This document shows positions 1 to 6,409 of a DNA stretch of 9,818 bases, one piece after another. How positions within the stretch are numbered: the first letter of the stretch is position 1; the number at the start of each line of letters is the position of its first letter. Made by a program: the position numbers and the translations under genes. Under the pieces are notes generated by a model. It was not told the DNA's origin, made no database searches, and saw nothing but the letters and a program-made list of their open reading frames with translations. Source of the stretch: Muribaculaceae bacterium (GTDB taxonomy: Bacteria; Bacteroidota; Bacteroidia; Bacteroidales; Muribaculaceae); the NCBI GenBank assembly GCA_017545095.1, contig JAFYCU010000181.1, forward strand, positions 1 to 9,818. Reading direction: 5' to 3'.

Positions 1-480
1 CACTTCTGTTTTCGGCCCCGTTCCTTTTTGACCGGTGCTGTCGCTGGAGTGCCACAGATGGTTGCCGCCAACGAAGTTGCTGTAGCCTTTCACGCCCACC
101 GGTCCTATGTTGTCGCTGGTGGCCACGTTGAGCCACTTCATGTTGGAGTCGCGAAAGATGTCGGCTGGCTGGCTGGTGGTGCGTTCTACCTCGCGCACAC
201 CTACGTGTGAAAATGTCATCAGCTTGTTTTGCATGCAAGGCTTGAAACTGAAGCACAATTCGGAGCCAAGGCCATCGTTGTTGGCCACAAGCAGGTTGTC
301 GCCATTGAGCAACACGGCAAGTTGTGGGCGGTCGCTTGCCGTCGTGCAGTTGGCTAATGTGGATAGCAGCGCGAGAGCCATGCGGTGCTGCCCACCCTGG
401 GCATGAGCTATAACGCCGGTCATGCACGCCAGCAAGGCGATGATGGCTGCTGTGAAGCGTGGAAAATTGTGGATGCTCAT
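1..480 (-). CDS. Exported protein of unknown function, N-terminal part (cut by window edge)
   Basis: The frame opens with ATG at 480 and stays open for all 160 codons to the left edge, so the C-terminus is missing. Residues 1-27 look like a signal peptide: a short basic start, a hydrophobic core (AAIIALLACMTGVIAHA) and a possible signal peptidase I site A-H-A before Q28. A lipobox-like LLAC (Cys19) lies inside the core, so a lipoprotein is the alternative; the hydrophobic stretch continuing past Cys19 makes this less likely. The mature part seen (about 130 residues) is polar and Asn/Gly/Ser-rich, with a GYSNFVGGNHLWHSS-type segment near residues 130-145. I do not recognise a family. It has its own consensus promoter about 60 nt upstream and is separated from the SGNH gene by about 245 nt, so it is probably transcribed independently. 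The intact signal peptide and open frame make the gene credible; the function is unknown. Confidence 0.75.
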   Translation of the reverse strand, partial: MSIHNFPRFTAAIIALLACMTGVIAHAQGGQHRMALALLSTLANCTTASDRPQLAVLLNGDNLLVANNDGLGSELCFSFKPCMQNKLMTFSHVGVREVERTTSQPADIFRDSNMKWLNVATSDNIGPVGVKGYSNFVGGNHLWHSSDSTGQKGTGPKTEV

Positions 481-539
481 AGTCGGGTTATTCTTGATGC
501 AGGTGATGACAATTGCTGTTGTTTGAATGATCAATTCGG

Positions 540-570
540 CAAAAGTAGTAATAGTTTTTCAATTTTCAAA
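540..570 (-). promoter_or_regulatory. Bacteroidetes-type sigma promoter for the 1-480 gene
   Basis: Read on the minus strand, TTTG (570-567) is followed after exactly 19 nt by TACTTTTG (547-540). This is a full match to the Bacteroidetes primary promoter consensus TTTG-N19-21-TAnnTTTG. The surrounding DNA is AT-rich, unlike the coding sequence. Transcription would start near 533, giving a leader of about 50 nt before the ATG at 480. Confidence 0.75.
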
Positions 571-726
571 ATATTAATATGAGAAATGAGCGAAATGTTG
601 TGTCAGGGCATGTTTGGACTGGAGCAGTTGGGCTGTGGCTGGCAGGCAACACGTCGGAGCAATGGCGCGTGAGTGGACAGTGGGTGTCGCCACCCAAGCG
701 TGTGGTTGCAGCTGCGCGGGGGCGTG

Positions 727-1644
727 TTACTGATGGCGTTTGAGCCACTCCCTGGCGTGGTGTGCCACGCGGGCGGTGAACAGGCGGGCTCCGGTGTGAT
801 TGAGGTGCACGCGGTCGTCCCACAGGTGGTCGTGGCCCACAAACGCCGTGTCGGTGTCCATCTCCAGGAACGGCACGCCGTGTTGCTCGGCCAAGGCCTT
901 CACGGGGGCATACATGTGCGGGTCATAAAGCTCGCTGGCGCAGCTGGGCGAGGAGCAAATCAGCAGGCGGTCGTGGTAACGCGCCATCAGGTCGGCCAGC
1001 ATGGCGAGTTTGTTGGGGTCGGTGACGTCGGTGCGCGGGCGGTGGGTGTGCTGAGGCTGTTGGCTGTTGAGTGTGCCATGTAGCGGCCAGTAGCCGTGGT
1101 CGGTCACCGCCCGGTCGTAGCCGCTTGTGTCGTGGCGGCTGAGCAGCATGTCCACGATGGTGCTGTTGTAGGGGTAGATGTGCGAGCACATGCGCAGCCG
1201 TTCCCAAGGGTCGACGGCGCACAGCAGGCTGTCGCGGCAGGTGAGCGATGCCATGCGGCGCACACGCCACATGCTGCTGTTTTCCGGGGCCAGCTCCAGG
1301 TCGTAGTAGTAGGATAGTTCGTAGATGATGAGCCGTGGCTGGTAGCGTTGCGTCAGGGCGCGGATGAGGGCATAGTTGGTGGTGATGCCCAGCCCCTCGA
1401 AGCCGCAGTTGCAGCAGTGCAGCCCGGTGGAGTCGGTCATCACCTGGGGCACATAGTGGTGCAGGGCGCGCGAGGTGCCAAACACCATGATTGGGGCTTC
1501 CACATCGTTGATCACCCAGTTCAGGCGGCCCACCTCGCCGGTGGTGGTGGCATCGTGGAGATGCTTCATGGCATCGCCCAGCAGCCGGTCGCCAGCGACA
1601 ACCAGCACTGCAAAACACAACAAGAGGAAGACAAACCTTTTCAT
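727..1644 (-). CDS. SGNH/GDSL-like membrane-anchored protein, probable partner of MBOAT acyltransferase
   Basis: 305 residues from the ATG at 1644. An in-frame ATG at 1695 would overlap the MBOAT gene and add 17 unconvincing residues, whereas 1644 begins MKRFVFLLLCFAVLVVAG, a good signal anchor or signal peptide (residues 3-19). SGNH-hydrolase features are visible. The nucleophile block is VFGTSRA (55-61), with G-T-S in place of G-D-S and Ser58 the candidate nucleophile. Gly85/Gly87 in GFEGLG may be block II. The C-terminal block DDRVHLNHTG has the D-x-x-H pair (Asp277, His280). Proteins of this kind, encoded beside MBOAT enzymes (AlgJ/AlgX, DltD and related), complete acyl transfer to polysaccharide or teichoic acid outside the membrane. 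The gene follows the MBOAT stop by 13 nt, so co-transcription is very likely. The substrate cannot be read from the sequence; a surface glycan O-acetylation role is inferred. No obvious Rho-independent terminator follows. Confidence 0.82.
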   Translation of the reverse strand: MKRFVFLLLCFAVLVVAGDRLLGDAMKHLHDATTTGEVGRLNWVINDVEAPIMVFGTSRALHHYVPQVMTDSTGLHCCNCGFEGLGITTNYALIRALTQRYQPRLIIYELSYYYDLELAPENSSMWRVRRMASLTCRDSLLCAVDPWERLRMCSHIYPYNSTIVDMLLSRHDTSGYDRAVTDHGYWPLHGTLNSQQPQHTHRPRTDVTDPNKLAMLADLMARYHDRLLICSSPSCASELYDPHMYAPVKALAEQHGVPFLEMDTDTAFVGHDHLWDDRVHLNHTGARLFTARVAHHAREWLKRHQ

Positions 1645-1657
1645 GCCGGAGGGTGGG

Positions 1658-3061
1658 TTAGAAACGATGATAGATAAATTGTCCAGTATCGACAACGCCT
1701 ATGGCCAGCACCAGCAGGAGAAGCAGGGCATGGAACGTGAGCGAAGCCGCTGTGCGCCCTCGATGCCAGTTGGCCAGCAGGGTGGGGAAGTACTCGTCGC
1801 GCACATCGCGGGCGGCCACCACCGCCAGCCCAAACCCCATCATTACCAGCATGGCGTGCGTGCGCATCTCGTCCACCATCATCCATCCGCCGTCGAACCC
1901 GCCCGTGAAGAGCACCCGCACGATTTTCAGCGACAGACCGATGTGTTCGCGGAAAAACGCCCACAGCACGCTCAGCACGAGCAGCGTGGCCATGGTGCAG
2001 AGCATGCGCGGCACAGCACGGCGGCGCCATCGCTCCATAGGCAACAGCCGTTCGAGCAGCACCACCAGGCCGTGACCCAGTCCCCAGCACAGATAGGAAA
2101 GCCGTGCGCCGTGCCATAGGCCGCTCACGGCAAAGGTCACCATCACGCCCAGCGCCGACCGCCACGCCCCGCAACGGCTGCCACCCAGCGGGATATAGAC
2201 GTAGTCGCGCATCCACGACGAGAGCGAGATGTGCCACCGTGTCCACAGCTCTTTCATGCCCACCGACAGCCATGGCCGCCGAAAGTTGTCGGGTAGCGTG
2301 TAGCCCAACAGGCCGGCCGTGCCGATGGCCATGTGGGAATAGCCGGCGAAGTCGCAGTAGATTTGCACGGTGTAGCACAGCAGCGCGATGAGCACCGTGG
2401 GCGAGTTGTAGTGCTCGCAGTGGTCGAGCACCGAGTCCACGTAGATGCCAAAGCGGTCGGCCACAACCACCTTCATAAACAGTCCCCACACCAGCCGCTT
2501 GCCCCCCGCCACGGCCAGCTCAGGGTCGAAGCCGCCACGGTGGCTGCTGATTTGCCACAGCAGGTGGGTGGAATGCTGGATGGGACCCGACGTGACGGTG
2601 GGCAGAAAGCTCACATACAGCGCGTGGTTCACCAGCGAGCGGTCGGCCACGGTGCGCCGCTTGTACACATCCACCACCAGGCTCACTGCCTGCAACGAGT
2701 AGCACGACAGCCCCAAGGGGAACACCCAGTTCAGTCCCGGCAGGGCGGTGCGCGGCAGCTGCGGGAAAAACGCCTCGACTACGGGCACGCGCACTTTGAG
2801 CAGCAGCATCGGCAGCAGGGTGGCCATTACACCCACCCACAAATCGGTGCGCGTGGCTCCCTCGCGGCTCACACGCCCCACGGCCACATAGCTCGTCACC
2901 CACACCCACACCAGCGCAGGACCGTAGGTGGGGTCGGGGAGCATGTAGAACAGCACGCTTGCCGCCAGCAGCACCACATTGCGCCACCGGCGGGGACACG
3001 ACCAGTAGATGGCGCACAGCAGCGGAAGAAACAGCACAAAGGCTAACGAGGCAAACGACAT
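1658..3061 (-). CDS. MBOAT family membrane O-acyltransferase (AlgI/DltB-like)
   Basis: 467 residues, the usual size for bacterial AlgI-type MBOAT proteins, with about ten hydrophobic segments spread through the chain. Family landmarks appear in the expected order: FPLGLSCYSLQAVSLVVDVYK (114-134), SFLPTVTSGPI (151-161), a YCDFAGYSHMAIG segment (235-247), WTRWHISLSSWMRDYVYIPLGGSR (273-296) with the first conserved His277, and FAVSGLWHGA (310-319) with His317, the invariant catalytic His of the family. These enzymes move an acyl group, often acetyl, across the inner membrane for transfer to an extracytoplasmic glycan. The SGNH-like gene 13 nt downstream is the expected partner. The start at 3061 is the first Met of a clean N-terminal hydrophobic helix and is preceded by a G-poor repetitive leader rather than a ribosome binding site. 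No alginate or D-alanine genes are nearby, so the acceptor is unknown. Confidence 0.93.
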   Translation of the reverse strand: MSFASLAFVLFLPLLCAIYWSCPRRWRNVVLLAASVLFYMLPDPTYGPALVWVWVTSYVAVGRVSREGATRTDLWVGVMATLLPMLLLKVRVPVVEAFFPQLPRTALPGLNWVFPLGLSCYSLQAVSLVVDVYKRRTVADRSLVNHALYVSFLPTVTSGPIQHSTHLLWQISSHRGGFDPELAVAGGKRLVWGLFMKVVVADRFGIYVDSVLDHCEHYNSPTVLIALLCYTVQIYCDFAGYSHMAIGTAGLLGYTLPDNFRRPWLSVGMKELWTRWHISLSSWMRDYVYIPLGGSRCGAWRSALGVMVTFAVSGLWHGARLSYLCWGLGHGLVVLLERLLPMERWRRRAVPRMLCTMATLLVLSVLWAFFREHIGLSLKIVRVLFTGGFDGGWMMVDEMRTHAMLVMMGFGLAVVAARDVRDEYFPTLLANWHRGRTAASLTFHALLLLLVLAIGVVDTGQFIYHRF

Positions 3062-3171
3062 GGGGAAACAAGTAAATAAGAATCAAGAATCAAGTAACAA
3101 GTAATAAGTTGATAAGTAATAAGGGATAAGTAATAAGTAGTGGGGGATAAGTAATAAGTGGCAAGTAACAA
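3062..3171 (-). repeat. Low-complexity, G-poor leader upstream of the MBOAT gene
   Basis: On the sense (minus) strand this is degenerate CTTATTACTTATC / TTACTTG / TTCTTGA sequence running up to the start codon. The 13-mer CTTATTACTTATC occurs exactly three times (reverse complement at 3111-3123, 3125-3137 and 3146-3158). Few G residues appear on the sense strand, so an RNA leader would be largely unstructured. I find no clean TAnnTTTG promoter in it. It belongs with the other low-complexity leaders in the window. Confidence 0.7.
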
Positions 3172-3202
3172 GTAGAGCCGTCATAAATGCGGCTCGATGG
3201 CC
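3172..3202 (-). repeat. Single palindromic (REP-like) element, family of the 7539-7737 array
   Basis: Minus-strand sequence GGCCATCGAGCCGCATTT continues to ATGACGGCTCTAC. It has the same layout as the units at 7539-7737: GGCCrTC, then GAGCCG, a central loop, and GGCTCTAC. GAGCCG and CGGCTC pair over 6 bp, with an additional CAT/ATG pairing toward the loop. It lies between mlaF and the MBOAT gene, about 60 nt past the mlaF stop. It could act as a 3' RNA hairpin, but no U-run follows, so I do not call it a terminator. Confidence 0.6.
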
Positions 3203-3260
3203 TAACCGAGAAGCAAGAATCGCGCATAGCGCCGCTTGTAGCTTGTAGCTTAACTGTCCA

Positions 3261-4055
3261 TCAAGCGTTCGACCGGTGGTAGCCATGCTCGCGGCGGTAT
3301 TTGCGCACGTCGCGGAACAGGTCGGTGGCATACACAAAGTTGTTCAGGTTGTCGTTGTCCACATCATAAATCTCGTCCTTGGTTCCGGTCCACCCCACAT
3401 GGCCCTTGTTGATGAACACGATGTTCTCGCCAATACCCAGCACCGAGTTCATGTCGTGGGTGTTGATGATGGTGGTGATGCCGAACTCGTGGGTGATGTC
3501 GCTGAGCAGCTCGTCGATCACACTCGAGGTCTTGGGGTCGAGGCCCGAGTTGGGCTCATCGCAGAAGAGGTATTTGGGGTTGAGCGCGATGGCGCGTGCT
3601 ATGGCGGCGCGTTTTTGCATTCCACCCGACAGCTCGCTGGGGTATTTGTTCTCGCTGCCGGTGAGGTTCACGCGGTCGATGCAGAATTGCGCCCGCTCGC
3701 GCTGCTCCTCGGTGCTGAGGTGCGAGAACATCTTGAGTGGGAACACCACGTTGCCCATCACCGTCTCGCTGTCGAACAGGGCCGACCCCTGGAAGAGCAT
3801 CCCGATTTCGTTGCGCAGTGCCTTGAGCTGGCGGCGGTCCATCATTGTGATGTCGCGGCCGTCGTACAGGATCTGGCCTGAGTCGGGCTTGAACAGCCCA
3901 ACGATGTTCTTTACCAGCACCGTCTTGCCCGAACCGCTCTGGCCGATAATCAGGTTGGTTTTGCCATCGTAGAATGTGGCATTGATGCCAAAGAGCACCT
4001 GACGACGCCCGCCGGCATCGTCGAATGATTTCTCAATGTTTTTAACTTCAATCAT
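3261..4055 (-). CDS. mlaF: MlaF-type ABC ATPase of a phospholipid/MCE transport system
   Basis: 264 residues. All ABC-ATPase motifs are intact: Walker A GQSGSGKT (38-45), Q-loop Gln89 in LFQGSALFD, signature LSGGMQKR (142-149), Walker B YLFCDEP (162-168, with Asp166 and Glu167), D-loop SGLD (170-173) and switch His200. The GMLFQGSALFDSETVMGNVVFPL stretch and SGGMQKRAAIARA are characteristic of the MlaF/Ttg2A group that energises lipid movement between inner and outer membranes with MlaE and an MCE protein. The start at 4055 (MIEVKNIEKSF) is chosen over the upstream in-frame ATG at 4106, because the extra 17 codons are translated from the repetitive leader. The permease gene lies upstream on the same strand, 123 nt away. 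No MCE (MlaD), MlaB or MlaC gene is present within the window, so the substrate-binding parts must lie elsewhere or be absent. Confidence 0.92.
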   Translation of the reverse strand: MIEVKNIEKSFDDAGGRRQVLFGINATFYDGKTNLIIGQSGSGKTVLVKNIVGLFKPDSGQILYDGRDITMMDRRQLKALRNEIGMLFQGSALFDSETVMGNVVFPLKMFSHLSTEEQRERAQFCIDRVNLTGSENKYPSELSGGMQKRAAIARAIALNPKYLFCDEPNSGLDPKTSSVIDELLSDITHEFGITTIINTHDMNSVLGIGENIVFINKGHVGWTGTKDEIYDVDNDNLNNFVYATDLFRDVRKYRREHGYHRSNA

Positions 4056-4124
4056 AATAGTGGGTGGTGGGTGGAATGGCTGCGGCACATCCGCAGCATA
4101 CGCCACCGACGTTGGCTTGGTTCT
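4056..4124 (-). repeat. Leader module copy 1: conserved core, GC hairpin, then CCCAC-rich run up to the mlaF start
   Basis: On the sense (minus) strand the order is AGAACCAAGCCA, two bases, GTCGGTGGCGTATGCT (4110-4095), a hairpin GCTGCGG-loop-CCGCAGC (4097-4079, 7-bp stem, 5-nt loop), then CCACCCACCACCCACTATT directly abutting the ATG. The core matches the leader of the Cys-rich gene at 7101-7130 at 28 of 30 positions. Since the two copies stand before unrelated genes, this is a mobile or duplicated intergenic module, not coding sequence. Confidence 0.75.
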
Positions 4125-4173
4125 TGGGTCTTGGTTCTTGGGTCTTGGTTCTTGGTTCTTGGGTTCTTGGGTC
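4117..4173 (-). repeat. Heptamer tandem repeat between mlaE and mlaF
   Basis: On the plus strand eight tandem units of TTGGTTC or TTGGGTC run without interruption; one unit has 8 nt (TTGGGTTC, 4159-4166). Sense-strand units read GAACCAA or GACCCAA. The run begins 5 nt past the mlaE stop. A period of 7 in non-coding DNA is prone to slippage and could vary the mlaE-mlaF spacing between strains. Confidence 0.85.
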
Positions 4174-4178
4174 TCTGC

Positions 4179-4928
4179 TTACTGCAACATCAGTTTCGTT
4201 AAAATCACATCCACGAGCAGAATCATGATGTTGCTCATCACCACGGCGTCGGTGCTGGCTTTGCCCACATCGGTGGAGCCGCCTTGCACCGTGTAGCCAT
4301 AGTAGGCCGAGATGCTCGAGATGATAAACGCAAAAAACAGCGACTTGATGAGCGCAAACCACACATACCACTCGATGAACATCGTCTGGATGCCATAGAT
4401 GTAGGTGTCGGTGCTCACAATGCCTGTGAGCACGCATATCAGGTAGCCGCCAAACAGGCTCGTGCCCATGCAGATGATTACCAGAAACGGCATGATGGTC
4501 ACCAGACCGGCAATTTTGGGCATGACCAGGAAATTGGCCGAGTTGATGCCCATGATGTCGAGGGCGTCGATTTGTTCGGTCACGCGCATAGTGCCTATCT
4601 CGCTGGCGATGTTGCTGCCAATCTTGCCCGAGAGGATCAAGCACAGAATCGACGACGAGAACTCCAGCAAGATGATCTCGCGCGTGGTCATTCCCACCGC
4701 ATAGCGTGGCAGCAGGGGGTTGTTGATGTTGAGCTTGATCAATATCGTGCACAGTGAGCCTATGAACAGCGACACGATGATGATGAGCGGCACTGAGTCG
4801 ATGCCCAGTTTCGACATCTCATCGATGTAGCGACGGAAAAACTCCTTCCATTTCTCGGGCACCCCTATCGTGCGCCACAAAAACATGCAGTACCGGCCAA
4901 ACCGGTCAAGTGAACGGGTCAATAGCAT
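4179..4928 (-). CDS. mlaE: MlaE-type permease of a phospholipid/MCE transport system
   Basis: 249 residues, close to the normal 250-260 of MlaE/YrbE permeases. An amphipathic N-terminus (1-45) is followed by about five hydrophobic segments (roughly 46-66, 85-101, 138-172, 190-210 and 228-248). The family hallmark is at 107-140: IASEIGTMRVTEQIDALDIM followed by GINSANFLVMPKIAG. The C-terminal YYGYTVQGGSTDVGKASTDAVV is also typical. MlaE dimerises in the inner membrane and, with MlaF and an MCE protein, moves phospholipids between envelope membranes. The ATP-binding partner is next downstream. The start at 4928 (MLLTRSLDRFGRY) follows GAAATAA with no ribosome binding site, normal for Bacteroidetes. 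The 74-nt gap to the regulator gene has no visible promoter, so read-through from the upstream pair is plausible. Confidence 0.92.
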   Translation of the reverse strand: MLLTRSLDRFGRYCMFLWRTIGVPEKWKEFFRRYIDEMSKLGIDSVPLIIIVSLFIGSLCTILIKLNINNPLLPRYAVGMTTREIILLEFSSSILCLILSGKIGSNIASEIGTMRVTEQIDALDIMGINSANFLVMPKIAGLVTIMPFLVIICMGTSLFGGYLICVLTGIVSTDTYIYGIQTMFIEWYVWFALIKSLFFAFIISSISAYYGYTVQGGSTDVGKASTDAVVMSNIMILLVDVILTKLMLQ

Positions 4929-5002
4929 TTATTTCAGTTTTCGGTTATCAGTGATGAGAGATGAGTGATGGGTGATGAACTCTTTGGTTCTCGGTTCTTG
5001 CA
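4929..5002 (-). other. Low-complexity leader between the regulator gene and mlaE
   Basis: Just after the regulator stop, the sense strand reads GCAAGAACCGAGAACCAA, then a run of CATCACCCATCACTCATCTC, then CTCATCACTGATAACCG, ending in AAATAA before the ATG. The arrangement matches the other leaders: GAACCAA-type repeats after a stop codon, then G-poor C/A/T repeats before a start. The 30-bp GTCGGTGGCG core is missing here. No promoter match is seen. Confidence 0.6.
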
Positions 5003-5587
5003 TCATATCAACGTGCTTTCGTCGATGAGGTTGTGCAGCATGGCATAGACGGTGAGACCTGCCACACTCTTGATGCCGGTCTTGTGCACGATGTTTTTGC
5101 GGTGGCTCATCACCGTGTGCGGCGACACATTCAGCTGGTCGGCAATCTCTTTGTTGGTCAACCCCTTGGCCACGAGCACAAGCACCGCCGTTTCGCGGTT
5201 CGACAGCTCATATTCGGCCGGTTTGGTTGCTGGCGCTTGGCCATCGGCATCGCGCGTGGTGGCGGCGATGAGCGTCTCGACAATGGTGCCACGGCTCTCG
5301 CGAATGTCCACCACAGCGTGGTAGCGCCGCAGTTTCAACTGCTCCACATATTGGTACACCAGCGCCACCACAGGCACGCGGCAGTCGCCAAGCACGCTGG
5401 CTGGGCTGTCGACCAGAGTGGGGTTGAGCAGCACCACATCGGGGCGCGAGGCAAGCACGCGCTGGGCGGCATTGCGCACGTCGAGCACGGCGTCGAGCAC
5501 CTTGAACCGTGATACCTCGCCTAGCACGGCACACAGCCCGGCCACCAACACCTCGCTGGGCTCGATAATCAGTACACGCGTCTTCAT
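5003..5587 (-). CDS. NarL/LuxR-type transcription regulator with degenerate receiver domain
   Basis: 194 residues. Residues 127-190 form a LuxR/GerE DNA-binding domain: LSNRETAVLVLVAKGLTNKE and IADQLNVSPHTVMSHRKNIV, with the recognition helix in SPHTVMSHRKNI. Residues 1-110 have the alternating pattern of a CheY-like receiver, but the phosphorylation site is lost. The usual Asp at the end of beta-3 is Asn55 (VVLLNPT), the N-terminal acidic pair is reduced to EPSE (9-12), and the switch Thr and the Lys of beta-5 are not evident (VALVYQYVE, AVVDIRES). It therefore probably does not respond to a kinase and may use another signal or act constitutively. Its ATG overlaps the hemerythrin stop (ATGA, 5587-5584), which predicts translational coupling and a shared pathway. 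Regulation by the hemerythrin protein's redox or nitrosative state is an inference from this coupling. Confidence 0.85.
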   Translation of the reverse strand: MKTRVLIIEPSEVLVAGLCAVLGEVSRFKVLDAVLDVRNAAQRVLASRPDVVLLNPTLVDSPASVLGDCRVPVVALVYQYVEQLKLRRYHAVVDIRESRGTIVETLIAATTRDADGQAPATKPAEYELSNRETAVLVLVAKGLTNKEIADQLNVSPHTVMSHRKNIVHKTGIKSVAGLTVYAMLHNLIDESTLI

Positions 5588-6282
5588 GGCACCTGCACCT
5601 CCTTTTCGAGATGTTTTACATAGGGCACCAGCACCTTCTCCTCAATCAGGCTGTGTTTGTTTAGGTCGTTCGACACTTGTAGGATGTCGTACACCACATC
5701 CACCGCGTCGTCGGTGGTGGCTTCCTCGGGCAGGTATTTGAAGATGATCTGCACCAGGTCGCTGAGCTTGTCCTCCAGGTTGCCGTGTTGTTCCACAAAG
5801 TTGGCAATGGTGTAACGGCTGTCGTGCTCGCCGCGTTGTAGGGCCTCGACATGGGGATACACCATCTGCTCCTCGTGGGCGAAGTGCTCCACCACCTCTC
5901 GCATGTAGAGCTTGAAAAAGCGCATCAGCACAGTGGCCACCCGCTCGGGTACATGCTCGGCGATGCGGTGCAGATGTCGCTCGATGTGGGGCAGACGCTT
6001 CGTCACGTAATAGTCGTGCGACTGGCGTAGGTAGGGCACGAGAGGCTCCATGCTCGTCGACAAGATGCGCTCGCGCTCAGGCACATAGCCCTCGTGCGTG
6101 TAGATGTTGCACAGCAGCAGGAAGAAGTCGGCGTCCACGCCATGCTGGGCGCACACCGTGCCTATCGACTTGTCGCCGAACCCCAGCGCAAGGCCCACGC
6201 GCTGCAAGATCAGTACCAGGCCTGGCTCGGCGCTGATTAGCTCGCTCATCTTCATGCTGCTGTCGTAAAGTAGCTTTTTCAT
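5584..6282 (-). CDS. Hemerythrin-domain protein related to RIC/YtfE/ScdA
   Basis: 232 residues with the two-part layout of RIC (YtfE/ScdA) proteins. Residues 10-60 resemble the ScdA N-terminal domain (MSELISAEPGLVLILQRVGL, GFGDKSIGTVCAQHGVDADFF). Residues 80-225 form a hemerythrin-like four-helix bundle. Candidate di-iron ligands fit the YtfE pattern: His89, His133 with Glu137 (EHFAHEEQMVYPH), His166 (VEQHGN), and His210 with Glu214 (NKHSLIEEKVLVP). RIC proteins protect or repair iron centres damaged by nitric oxide or oxidants. The Cys-Cys pair normally in the N-terminal domain (YCCGG) is replaced by LGFGDK, so nitric-oxide or iron-transfer chemistry that uses those Cys residues is unlikely; sensing or binding O2 or NO is an alternative. 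The start at 6282 sits about 18 nt from the predicted transcription start. The gene overlaps the LuxR-type regulator by 4 nt. Confidence 0.87.
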   Translation of the reverse strand: MKKLLYDSSMKMSELISAEPGLVLILQRVGLALGFGDKSIGTVCAQHGVDADFFLLLCNIYTHEGYVPERERILSTSMEPLVPYLRQSHDYYVTKRLPHIERHLHRIAEHVPERVATVLMRFFKLYMREVVEHFAHEEQMVYPHVEALQRGEHDSRYTIANFVEQHGNLEDKLSDLVQIIFKYLPEEATTDDAVDVVYDILQVSNDLNKHSLIEEKVLVPYVKHLEKEVQVP

Positions 6283-6305
6283 TCGTCACGTTTGAGTTGA
6301 TGGCG

Positions 6306-6337
6306 CAAATTTACCGCAAAATTCTCATCGAGCCAAA
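6306..6337 (-). promoter_or_regulatory. Bacteroidetes-type promoter for the hemerythrin-regulator unit
   Basis: On the minus strand TTTG (6337-6334) is followed after 20 nt by TAAATTTG (6313-6306), a full consensus match. Transcription would begin near 6300, about 18 nt before the ATG at 6282. No comparable promoter was found ahead of any of the next five minus-strand genes, so this one may serve all of them. Confidence 0.78.
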
Positions 6338-6377
6338 AAAGTGACGCTTTTTATGACGATATGTGAGATTATTTCAG

Positions 6378-6385
6378 TAATTTTG
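6378..6385 (+). promoter_or_regulatory. Probable -7 element for the HD-domain gene
   Basis: TAATTTTG matches the Bacteroidetes -7 box TAnnTTTG exactly, 25 nt before the ATG at 6410. No TTTG lies at the expected 19-21 nt upstream (that position reads TGACG), so the promoter may be weaker or need an activator. It diverges from the minus-strand promoter at 6306-6337. Confidence 0.5.
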
Positions 6386-6409
6386 CACAATCAAAATCAA
6401 AGTTCAGAT

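Noticed and set aside
681..696. Hairpin TGGGTG-TCGC-CACCCA downstream of the SGNH gene as a terminator
   Set aside because: Only a 6-bp stem and no T-run on the exit side in the minus direction.
1645..1695. Earlier start (1695) for the SGNH gene
   Set aside because: It would overlap the MBOAT gene and precede a good signal-anchor start at 1644 with unrelated residues.
1475..3046. Several plus- and minus-strand frames of 70-280 codons over the MBOAT and SGNH genes
   Set aside because: They overlap two well-supported genes and translate to Arg/His/Ala/Pro-rich sequence typical of wrong-frame reading in GC-rich DNA.
3222..3232. GCGC-ATA-GCGC mini-hairpin after mlaF as terminator
   Set aside because: Four-bp stem with a 3-nt loop and no U-tract; too weak to call.
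3276..3881. 201-codon plus-strand frame over mlaF
   Set aside because: Fully antisense to an intact ABC ATPase, low-complexity Val/Ala/His composition, no start context.
6341..6409. Earlier start (6341) for the HD-domain gene
   Set aside because: It lies upstream of the -7 promoter box at 6378-6385 and would be outside the expected transcript; the added residues look non-coding.
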